Below, one piece after another: positions 9,585 through 22,000 of a stretch of 64,000 nt of DNA. Source of the DNA: Pachyseris speciosa. Taxonomy: Eukaryota > Cnidaria > Anthozoa > Scleractinia > Pachyseridae. A program made the position numbers and the translations under genes. Within the stretch, counting starts at the first letter, position 1; each line of letters begins with the position of its first letter. The DNA lies in NCBI GenBank assembly GCA_016490735.1, contig JAEMWC010000009.1, forward strand, positions 883,501 to 947,500, given 5' to 3'. The notes beneath the pieces were generated by a model. That model made no database searches. It saw only the letters and a program-made list of their open reading frames with translations, and was not told the DNA's origin.

Positions 9585-12500
9585 GTAAGTACTATGTTAT
9601 ACAGTTTTTCTTCTTCGTGTTTTTGTTGGTGTTTTTCCCTCATCTTCTACGTTTCCGAAAATTTTTACCTCCACATTTCAACATGTTTTAGCAGGATTTT
9701 ATCAACCCAATTTTGGCTGTTGCATATATTTGGCATAGCGATTCATAACATGCTTTGGCATGTTTTCTTCATGCCTTAACTGGGTTTTTTTGCTCTGTTG
9801 CCTTCTTGTTTCTGGTTGGCCTATTAATATCAAAAGGAACAAATTGTTGTAAAAATAGGAACAAAGTGTTCATTTAGACCAAAAAGGAATCTTTTGTTCC
9901 GAATTTTTAACATTGAAAGGAAATTTTTGTTCCGAAATGAGTCGCTTAAAAACAAGTGTTCCCACTGGTATTGTTCCTCTATTTATCATTTTATTCCCTT
10001 TTATTCACTTGACGAACAGCTGTTCCTATTCTTGCGTTCCCTTTTATAATTAGAGTAGCTGTTCCGTTATGCTGACATGGGGAACTTAAGTTTCTAGTTG
10101 CTTACGTTCCTTGTTTTGTAAAAGAACATTATTTTGTTCCTCTGTGTCATTGTTCCTGCTTTGAAAATTAGTTCGTATTTATTCCTTTGAGGAACAATTA
10201 TTCCCATCAATGAGTTCCGTTTTGAATGAAATGTTCCTTTTTATTGACACATGGGACAATTCGTTCCTAACCATTAGTTCCCATTGATATAATGACTTGA
10301 CTTTTCCGGGCAAGCTAAGGTTAAACATCATCATACCAACGCCATACTAATGCCAACTTGGATTTTTAAATTATTTTTATCAGGAAAAAGCCTCATTTAC
10401 ATATACTCTCAACACTTCAATTTGCATATGCGACTACAAAACCAGTTTCGTCTAAAGACCTCGTCAGTTGGTCGCCATGATTTTGTTTTGTTGCAATTTG
10501 AATCTATGCATACGTTATCTCACAATGCACGAGCTCACCGCACTATAAACAATTGTATAGTTTTGTTGCAATTTGAATCTGAGCATACGTGAAGTAAAAC
10601 ACACGAAAGGTAACTCAATTGCAGCAACAAAGCCAGCATTAATTTTGCAAAAGTACGTAGCTTTATGTAATAAGAGCCCTTGGAACGCGGAAATAGTTCT
10701 ATTTACTTTTTGAGTTCGGCAGTTCACTTTCTTTAACGTTATTCATAACAGCCGATTCCGTGATCTGCCTCAACATCGCATCATCACGGAAAGTTCCTGT
10801 GACGTTCATGACAAAGTCCGGAACAGTTCCTCCATGCTTGTCATAAGAATGTTTCCACATTATTGAACTTCCCTGCTGTTGTTCCATAGCATGACGGTGT
10901 TCTTTACCGCGAGTGTAGGCAGTGCTCGACGTTTCGCGGACGTACTTATGTTTGCAAATCCGGCAAACCTGCTTCTACGTAACACCAGTTCTGCGGCATG
11001 ATCCTTTTCCTCCCGTTCGACATACCATGCAGTCGGCGTTTCCGCACTTCCTCTCCTTAAAAGGGTGTGATCGTTGTAATAATCTTCTTGAAGGTTGTAC
11101 CTGATTGCTCGACAACCTTGATCTTAAATCCCGTCTCCTTAATTTCTCTTACAAATCGATGTTTCAGATTTGATGCCGGCGTTGCTGGTACAAATATGAC
11201 TGTGCTGAACCCCCCCCCCCCCCCCCCCCCTTTCCTGCACCAGGTCTCACGACTCGCTCGTCTTCACACCGTTGGTCTGTACAAAGGTTTCTCTACCAGG
11301 TGGTTGTGGGCGTGCAACGCTGATCGAACTATTTCCGTTCGGAACTTCTGACCATAGCCAGAGTATTGGAGACGTAACATCATGTTGTCCACGTGCCAAC
11401 AGCAATTTCTCACGGGAGCTCTCTGCTACAGTTGAAGAGGATCCTCATCACTTCTTGTGTGAGTACTGTTCTTTTACAGCTCCATGGCAACGCTGATCTC
11501 GCATAGATCACGGACTTGGCATAAATCTCGTGTAACACCACCTTGATTTTATCCTCCCGTGCGTTTCCCGTCTGCCTTCCTCTTACCTCCACCCAGACCT
11601 TTAAATCTAGTATAAGTAGTTTTCCATCCGCATGCTGTAACGGATAGTCGATCTCCAACTTGATGGACTGATGGATTCTGTTTCCAATTGAACGGACCAA
11701 CTCCATGCATCTCTTATCAGCCTGAACATCGCGCTCTAACATAGCAATGATGTCGTCCTTGATCATCTTACACTCACCTTCACATTCAACAAACCTGAGG
11801 TCTGGTCTCGTAGTGCTCGTAACGACATTTATGCCATCAACATTCTTCTCGTATGCCCACAGCATTAACCCACTCTCACCCACTTTCTCCTTGAACTGCC
11901 TGTCCCATTAAATCATAAACACATGAGCTAGAATCCCATCGAGTTCCAGGCCTATTGGACCTCCCCTCGCCAGCAGCTTTACCTGATTGCCAAACGTGTA
12001 CATGTTGTTCCCCATGATGAACAGAAGAACTACATTCAAAGCCTGCGTGAACATCCTTCTAGTGACATTCTCGGCAGGTCTCTCAGCAGGTGGTTACCAA
12101 GGCTTAAATATTGTGGTCATACTGACATCCATGGCACAACCTGTGAGGGTGGGTGTGCGGCCTCTATTGGTCTTGCGTCGCGGACAGAACTGTAGCAAAC
12201 ACACATTTCTCAGATCCATCTCAGTTCTACTCAATGCTAGATACAGTCCCAGCTCTACCGTGTTTAAGCCAGCAATTTGCACACCGCTTGTGTGGAAAAC
12301 TTCGCACACTTTCTCCACTGCCAATGCGATATCCAAACTAGGATACAAAAACTTTTACATCAGCCGAGCCAACAAAATTGTCCTCCACGATATGTCTGTC
12401 GTTTAATTGCTTAAAGCCAGCCAGCATCTCTTCAGTGTTCATGCAAACACTCTCTTCCTACTTCCACACCTGCGTCAGTATAAGACTTACAACTAGTGTG

Positions 12501-15002
12501 ACAGTTTTTTGTTGTAAGCTGATACTACTCCACAAACCGGTCGAACTGGTGGGCCAATGTTGTGATCAGTTGTGGCCTTATGATCTTTCCAAAGTGCATA
12601 TAAGGGAGCAAGTGTGCATTATTTGACTAGCTTGTTGCTTTTGATTCTGGCATGTCCTTCAACATCATCACCTGCACTCAGTATCCTCACCCACATAACT
12701 GAATGAGCATTAGCTTCTGTCTGCGCGCTATCATGCAGTCTCTGCGTAACTGTGGTGTTATTCTCTATGTGTGGTTGACACTCTCAACGATAGTTTTCCA
12801 CGGTGTCTACAGCAAATCTCCCAGATTTGTCGGTCTGGTAGACAACAACATCCTCTTTGTCTTTCAAAGTCTTTAACGCCCGTTTCTCTTCAAGTGTCAA
12901 ATTACTTTTAGGAAACCTCACGCCTCGTTTATTGATATAACGTCTCGTCGCTCTCAACAGTTTTTCCTTTAGATGTCGCATATCAATCTCCTTATCGTCT
13001 TCTAGAGCAGCCGGTAAGCATACTCACCTGTTAAAGGGAAGATCCGTCGGTCGTAGATACCGCAAATCTAAGGTGCTGGTTTCTAAATGAAATGGCCACA
13101 CTCTTTCTTCTTCCCCGTTCCCCTCACTTAATTCATGCAGATCAGAGTCCTGTGAACTCGCTTCACGAAGCACCGACCAGCTTAACTTAGTCAACCCTTT
13201 CTCGATCCCCGGGCGGGCTTCACATGATGATAAATCTACTCGTTCATAAACTGCAAACTTCGGTGGAAGACAGAATACTTTCTCCTTGTCCCTCGTTAAT
13301 TCTACGCCTCCATAGCACCGTGGACTCGACGAAAATGTGGGTGATAACAGTTATGCCAGTGACATCAGTCACATTTTCAGTTACCTTTCGTTGACTATAG
13401 GGACTTTAAACAAGGACTACGGAAGCGTCTAGTACGTTTCGCCATAAAATTCGCGGAAATCTCAGATGGCCCGGAAGCATTTGAAATTACGGTTGCACTA
13501 GTAATAATGTTCGTGAAACATAGGTGCAGAATAAACATCATATGTCAATCATATTTTAGACTGGTACGTATTATCATAACCATTCGCGCGAAAATAACAC
13601 ATTGAATTAACTCGAGAACGTAAGTGTGTGTGGCAAACAAGAAAACAAAACCCAACGATAGTTTTGGGGCTGGACTTGGAGTGCGAGCAGTGGAAGGTCC
13701 GCTTGGATTTGGCGCCCAGTTCGACATGTTACCGGTTTCTTGTCCGATCTGAGCTATTTTCGCCACCGCGAACGTGATACTGCGTGTAAAATAGCCGGGT
13801 TGGTAAACATCCTGTCCATTTGTGGTTGTTTGTGCGTTTGGCGGCCACATCATCGGAAAGTTAGGTGGTGCAAACGGATTCATTGCACAGAAAAGGAGAA
13901 TGAAATTCGAGACCGCCGCCAAGAAGATAACATGCAACAACAAGATGTCCCGCGAATGTCCTACCCTGAAGCAGGACATCGGTTCCTTTGAAGAAATGTC
14001 CCGATTGGCGTAAATGTCCCGATGCCCCAAAACTTGGTTCCCTAACTTCTCGAGGGCATCTGTGACGTTTTGAGCTAATGAAAACACAGATGTCCCGGAC
14101 ACCTCACTAGTGCGATCTAAGCCTAAGTCGTGAATAAGAGCTTTGAATTTTCGTGAAACTCTACGTACTCATCCCATTCTTTCGCGGTTAAAACCCACCA
14201 TACTAGACGCTTCCGTAGTACTTCCTTAAAGTTCCTTATATTTCTGATTTTACGGATTTCACGGAAAAGGTTGATTTGATCAATGTAATACATCTCTTTT
14301 TATCTGTAAATATCTTCTACATTTGACATGATACTGCATTGAATTAAATCTTCCCATGAGATACTTGCAATTTCAAAGAAAGTCACTTCTTTTGAGAACA
14401 CATATAACAGTATTTTCTGTTTGAAAGAGAAGTCAAAACAATATGAACGACTTTTATCTCGCGAAGTTGTGGGGATATCCATTCAATTAATACTCTGCCC
14501 ATGTGCAGAAACTAGATCGGTTTTTTGCTATGCTTTTGTGCCAAAGTGAGACTTTTAATTTGCTTATTACAGATCCGCCTGAGATTACAACTCACCCACT
14601 GAGTCTGACAGCAACACAAGGAAGTAACGTTGTTTTGTTCTGTAACGCTAGTGGAAATCCACAACCGTCTTTTTCATGGACCAAAGATGGAACAACTGTC
14701 AATACGACTGCCAATCCCAGGATCACTTTATCATCGCAAAACAAACAGTTGGCAATAACGAATGTGAGTAGAACAGACAGCGGGGAATATGAATGCATAG
14801 CAAACAACGGTGATGGGTCTCCAGTTACCTCCAATGCTGCTGCACTTGATGTGCAATGTAAGTACAATGTTTTACCGGTTTTCTTCTTCGTGTTTCTGTT
14901 GTTGTTGTTGTTATTGTTGTTGTTGCTGTTGTTGTTCTTGCTCTTCTTGTTTTTCTCGTTGTTCTTCTTCACTCATCTTGTTCCTTTTCTTGTTTTTGTT
15001 GT

Positions 15003-15033
<31 letters not shown>

Positions 15034-18000
15034 CTTCTTCTTCTTGTATACTTTCTCACAATCTCGTTTCTTTTACAGTACAACAAAATCCAAATTAGTG
15101 TTGGTTGTCACATTTTATTCGCAGTCTTCTTCATGCTAAAGTAGGTCGCTACTACCCAAACCTCTCAGTAGAAATCTTCGGTTTCCAGTGTACTGTGAAA
15201 ATGGTTGAAGAAATCAAAAGTCTTTTGAGAAGGCTGAGTTGGATTTTTCTCCTTATTACAGACCAGCCTGAGTTTACAACTCATCCACAAAATGTGACAG
15301 TAAGAGAGGAATATAACGTCACATTATCATGTAACGCCAGTGGAAATCCAGAACCGACTTTTTCATGGACCAAAGATGGAACAGTTTTATCATTACAAAA
15401 CAAGCAGTTGGCTATAAGGAGTGTGAGTAGAACAGACAGCGGGGAATATGAATGCATAGCAAACAACGGTGTTGGTTCTCCAGTTACCTCCAATGCTGCT
15501 ACACTTGATGTGCAATGTAAGTACAATGTTATACCGTTTATCTTGCTGTTGTTGTGAATGCTGTTCTTGTTGTTGTTGTTGTTCTTCTTCTTCTTCTTGT
15601 GCAGAATCTTCAACAAGCATGGTCTAAAAATTATATACAGCAAACCGGCAAACATCCCACTCTACGTCAACAAACAATCTAATCATCCACCCCTTATAAT
15701 TGAAAACATTCCAAAAGCCATCAACAAAGGCCTGTCCGAAATCTCATTTGATAAGGCCTCGTTTAAAAAGCGGCACCTCCTTACCAGAAAGCCACCACCT
15801 TACGTTCTCACCACCAACAGCACATTTTTTGAACTCCTCAAGAAAAAACCACCACAGGAACATTATTTCGTACAACCCCCCTTTTAGTGTGAATGTGGCT
15901 ATTAATGTAAGACGCACTTTTCTAAAGATCCTTGACGAAGAGTTCCCTAAAAACCACGCGTTGCACAAACTTTTCAAGAGAAACACCGTTAAGATCAGTA
16001 ACAGCTGCATGGCCAACCTAAAGCAGAAAATCGATGGTCATAACAAATCCACCCTACGCACACCAAACGTAATATCTAAAGTATGCAACTGCCGTCAACC
16101 TGCTCACTGCCGTATGGCCGGAAATTGTCTGAAATCATCCGTGATCTACCAGGCTATATATAAGTGGATGTTTTGTTTTGTGGCATGCAAATTTTGTTAT
16201 CTGCTTACGGTTTATCCTGCAAACAGATTATGGTTTCAGCGTTCTTTAAAAAAAAAGTGATCTGTAACCCTTTTATATGTAAACATGTAGCATGCAATTG
16301 CTTGTGTCCTTTGAAATCCTAGTCATTTTCCGTCCGTTAGTATTTCAGGGGCACACAACGACATGTTTTGGTATGTATCTGTTGTGTGGAAGGTAGTTCG
16401 CGTTAAGCTTTCGATGTCAATTAAAGAGTCACTCGGGTTTTCGTAACCCGAAACGTCTTCTAAAAGATTCACGATGGGGAAATGTTAATCATAGCCCCTG
16501 AGGTTTTCGGAAAGGTTGTAATTGCTGTTTTTGGTAGTCAAAAACGTCAGCTAGCATTTTCGAAAAGAAAATAGTTCCCTAGAAAGTTCTTGGAAAGTTC
16601 ATTTCATCTAGACTTTTGTTCCCTAACATTTTAGGGCAATTGGAATTTCAGCTAAGGAATCCGAATAGATCAAATTCTTCTAGCTAACAAAAACATCGCT
16701 TTAAACAGACTTCAAACACCGTAAGGTACTTAAAAATGCCATTCTACAGCTTTTGGTTGATTTGGCTCGTTGGGTGCCCCTGATGTTTGTGTATCACTAT
16801 AAACGTCTTGATCCAGACTGGTTAACTTTACCCGTTCACGGCCTTCAGCCGTTCGGAGCTAGCTGTTCAAAATTTTTCAACAGCCGCTCTGCCGTTCACA
16901 TTCAGTCATTCAAAACCTTTTTGTAGCCGTGGAGCCTTTCGCCAGTTCACCTTGAGCCGTTTAACTCCATAACCTTTTCAAACGGCTTTGCCATCCGTTT
17001 GTCATCCGTTTACTAGCTGTGCGTTTCGTCGTTCGAATGAATATCTATTAGTGTATGTTTTCGCGTGACAGGTCACAATATTATAAGGACACAGCTATTC
17101 GTTGAAGCCGAATCCATCTATTTAACAAGAACAAAAACTTGAAACATAAGGCTTTTTCCAAAACCTGTAGGCAGCATAGTCTCCTTCGCAGCCGTTATTA
17201 GGGTCGTCACGTAACGCTTCTCCCCACTAACGCCTTCTCACTCGAACTCTGCATTCCTTTCCCGCTGTTACCGAGAACCAATAAAATGCATGCAATTCTT
17301 GGCAGCTGCCCCAATCATATTTCTTGTTATATTTGCCGCCAAAAACACAACAAAACAAGTGACTGACGAGGACTAAGACCAGGTTTCTAGAAAATGGAAG
17401 CCTGCTCCTTATTGGCCAGTTTGAGGGAAATTAACGCAAAGCTCGAGTGAGCAGCCGTTAGCAGGGAGGAGCGTTGCGTGGCGACGCAAATAACGGCTGC
17501 GAAGGAGACTAGTAGGCAGCATGGCCATCTCATCCTTTACACTGAGAAGATGATTAATTGCCAGGTCTTGATCTTTCCCCAGGTCAGTTGCCTTACAGGA
17601 CCTTGAAGACAAAACCGATATAGCTTTACTCAGAAAAGCACTTTAGCTGCGTTTATGTTCACCATGCTGAAACTCTGCTTCACTTGTTTGACACGTGTCA
17701 TGTTAGTGACAAGTCCGCACCGCAGGCTATCGAATTAGCCAATCAGTATTTTAAGTTCAGAATGTGAACGTAGATACTCAAATGTTATAGAGGCCGCTGC
17801 GAGCCTTTTTTTCTCTCGCTCGCCCCAATCGCTTAGCTTTTGACCGCGTGCCATGCGAAAGCAAAATCGAAGCAGAAAACCTCTCTGAATTGCCCAAATG
17901 AAGAGCCAGTATTCAGGCTAAGCAAAGGCAGGAATTCAATAGACCTCTTAAGCTTGTAGATTTTGTTTTCCCTAATGTAGACCACGTGATCTTCCCAAGG

Positions 18001-19028
18001 GGATTTGCCTTTTGTCTTTTCATAAATTATGCGTACATATGCACGTGAATAAGGCGAAATTTCAAAGAAACAGTTCTCTAGGGTAACATCACATGGTCTA
18101 CGTTTGGAAAACAAAATCTACAAGCTAAAAAGGTCTATTATATTGAAAATAAATTGTCATTATTGATCAAAATTTGTCACTTATCTGTTCCGTAGAGGGC
18201 ACATTTGGTTTTTGAGTAGCCGTATAAAAGAGGCTAGTTTATAAGGAATGAACGCGTTGGGATCTCATGGGGTGGCCGCATTAATGGTTTGTTCGTTTGT
18301 TTTTTGTGCCAAAATGTATATTAGCGTTTCGCCGGGGCGAAGTAGCCGTCATCATGGCTTGGCCGTATGGCGTGGTTTAGCAGTCGGATAACAATCATGA
18401 ACAGGAAGCCGCAAAAAATGGGTCAGTTGTGAGCCATTGTCCTCATTAGCCTCGTCTGCACTCATCTCAACGCGCTTGGCTACTGATTGTTTATTTCTAA
18501 CCCGGTGTTGTTTCTTGTTTTACTTAGATCCAACTGAAATGACACATATTTCTGAACTACAGTTTCTGAAAAAGGGGGATACAATGACTCTAAACTGCAC
18601 AGCCAATGGCAATCCAGCGCCCGCAATCACCTGGACAAGACTTTCGGATAACAAGGTGGTAACCATGCCTTTCAATATCACTGGTGAACAGGATGCAGGA
18701 GACTACAGATGTACTGCTGATAATGGCATTGGCTCACCTGTCACTCGCGATGTCTCCATTGTCGTATACTGTGAGTGTCCTGCTCGGAAAAGAGTAACTC
18801 AAATTTATCCATCCCTTTACATAAGAACTGCCTCCAGCAAAGAGTGTACCGAAAACCCATAAATTTATACAAAGCTTCAATTTTGAGCAAGCAAAGAAAA
18901 AGATGCAATAGTAGACCTATTCATAAATGGCGGCTGTTTTATTTTTCCTTTGTTATTGTGCAAATTAGCCTACCAAGCCTCATATTAGTGCAAGAATTCT
19001 TTTCAATTTAGCACATGGTAACGAGGTT

Positions 19029-19059
<31 letters not shown>

Positions 19060-22000
19060 TAATGAATTGGCAGCCATTTATGAATAACGTCTATAGCAAG
19101 GCTAAAGAATTCCTTTGTTGACTGAGGTGTTGCTCTCCTTTGATGGGTAGAAAGGTAAGAAGTAAAATTGAAATTGAAATCTTGTTTCTTCCGGTAAACA
19201 TTTATTGAATTTATCTGAACTTTACCAAAGATTAAAGTTTCCTGTTCAACTTCTCACTCTGAGACGTATTTGGCTGGGCAATTAACATATGACTGTCAAG
19301 ATTTTGGAAGCTAATGCAATTTTCATAGAAATAGAATTGTACGAGTCATTTACTTGACAAAGGTTTAGAAATTATGGGCCATAGGTTCAGTGGTGATGCG
19401 CTTTTACTATCTCTCCTTGTGATCTCCAGTTGACGGTAGTGGTACAGTTTTCTGTTATCCATTTTCCGTTAAGATAATGTTCATAATTTATAACTCCCTG
19501 TCATTTGGTGTCGTTAAATAATAAGTACACCTCTGTTGTTAATCTACCGCCGATTTGGGCTTGATACAAGAAGGTGTGCTTCTTTATCTAATGCTAATTT
19601 TTTTTTTGTTTTTTACAGTTACCTTTCTTTTTGGCTATCTTTGTTTTCAGTTCCTCCATCAATTTTACCGCTGGATAACAAAATTGTGCAAAAGGGTGAC
19701 AGCATCATTTTGATGTGCAACGTATCTGGAAAGCCAACCCCCTCTGTGACGTGGACTCACACCAGCTCTGGCGTCAAATATGAAGGCGAGGAATGGGTCA
19801 TAAGTAATGTTAATGACGGTGATCTTGGAGAATACCGATGTGATGCAAGCAACATCTATGGAAATGATTATCGTTCCCTGAAAATTTTGTATAAAGGTAG
19901 GTGCGTGTATTCAGGACTGTAAAAAGGTTAATTGATTGATGTAAAGTAGAGTGTAGCATGGGTAATTCTGGCTGTTAAAACTGTATTTAGCACAAGAGCC
20001 TCCTGTCTTTGGAAATAGGCTAGCTCTGGTAAGAAACGTTACAGTGTTATTGAACTGTACGGAAGTGATCCAAGCAACATCATTAGGAATCTATCGTAAA
20101 ACGTCTTCTGTTCATGATCATAGTGTTAATAGAGGCAAAGAAATAAGGACCTCTTAGGCCAGGGGAACGTTATGGGAGATAGACAGTATTTAACATGCGT
20201 ATTCTCCAGTTTAAACTGTGAAACTCTTTCAATTGAAATCCTTAGAAAGGCTAAGCCCAATCAAATAGAACGCCAATTTTGTTCAGCGATGTTTCTCCTC
20301 TGACAAATATTAATCAACATTTTTCGGTCCCGACCTTATCGAGATCAATCAGTAGCGACAAAAATTTAACGTGTCGAAGTTTATATTTGATAAGCGTATA
20401 AGGGAGAAGTTATAATTATTTTTCGTTTATTAAATTACTGTTGTTAAATTGGGCCCTCTTCCCTCTAGATTGCAGTTTCCAATTACAATTACATTTACAT
20501 GTTATTTAGATTTTACAGAACTGTGGTTTTTAGTATTAATAATTTACGTTAACTTTCTGGATTTTTACATGTATAAAATTGTTAAAGTATCTTCCAAACC
20601 CTGTAAATAAGCAAAAACCATATAAATTTCTTATCCCCGGTATCTTTTTTGTAATTTACATGAATTTACTTGTGTTAATACTCGAGTACATGTTCAATTC
20701 TTCCAGTACTGTTATCCTTTCTTCCCTCCCTAAAAAAAAGGTCTTAGGCAATCATTAGCAGTGGCATTGCGAGATAGTTAATGAAATCCCGACTAATAAA
20801 CGTCAGAAATCCACGTTGGTAGAATGCGGCCCCTTGCCCTCGCTCCGCCAAATGTGGTCGCAACATTTGCCTTAAGTTTCAAGGAAGTGTGATTGCAGAT
20901 GTCGAATTGACATTTAATCCTACTGTTGGTGAAAGCGAGATAAACGACTTGATGAAAGAAGCAACTAAAGATGGAAAGCTTGGCCAGTTTGAAGTGTCTG
21001 AAGTAATTGTTGGATCATTTATCAAGGGCAAGTTTTGATTACCCTCATTCATATCATCATCAACTTTAAGAGGTCTCCTTGACTACCAGAAGCTCCGAGG
21101 TGGACAGGCATCGCCCAGACGACAGACGACAGCGCACGCTCCTCTGCTATATATTTTCGATACGTGTGTGGGTTTTTTCACGCACCCTTAAAGGTTTACG
21201 TGTGGAGTTGAAGGAAACAAAGGAAACAGCTTAAAGTGCCTATGACGCGAAATTTGTTTCTTGCTAATTTTAAAGTTTACCCTAAAAACGCAAGAATCTC
21301 AAAATTTGAGGTGCTCGTGATTAAAATTGGCGATTTTACGAGCGTTTGAAGTTGGGCTATTTTGCCTTCAAAAATGGTCAGGGGTCTGGGTCGAGTTTAT
21401 TCGCGAAATTCTATGATGTGACATCATTTTGGGTACAAAAATGTGTTCGCGCTTAAGAAATATAGTGAAATAATTGGAATACTTGTCTCCAAAATTACGT
21501 CACAGCTACTGTCACGTGTCTTTTTGGCCGCGCGATTCAAATGCCATTTTTGAGGGCAAAATAGCCCAACTTCAAACGCTTGTAAAATCGCCAATTTTAA
21601 TCAGGAGCACCTCAAGTTTTGGAATGTTGAGTTTTATGGATTAAACTTTAAAATTAGCTAGAGGCAAATTTCGCTTCATAGGCACTTTAATGTCAGTGTT
21701 CAATGACACGACCATCTAAGCTGAGACAGATGTTGAACACACATCCCGGGTTTGAGCCTACAACCTCCCACCTTCATTGCAAGCCATTTTTGTACAAAAT
21801 ACAATCGTCTTATATGAATCTTTTACTTGGTTTGAAACTTAGCGGCCTTTACAAAAAAAAGTAATGTGTTGCTTTCTGTGCTTTTTACATGCAGACCCAC
21901 CGAAGACCAACAAAGAAGTCATCTATGGACCAGTGATTGGAGTCCTAGCGGTGCTGTTAATTTCACTTGCAGTCTACTTCATAATAAAGCAGAGACGTAA

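Noticed and set aside
13545..14102. 185-residue minus-strand frame as a gene
   Set aside because: Entirely within a TIR element, no recognised domain, mixed low-complexity content. Mentioned under the element only.
14592..15139. Long frames with Asn, Cys or Leu runs near Ig2
   Set aside because: Antisense or out-of-frame readings of the Ig exon plus GTT/CTT microsatellites.
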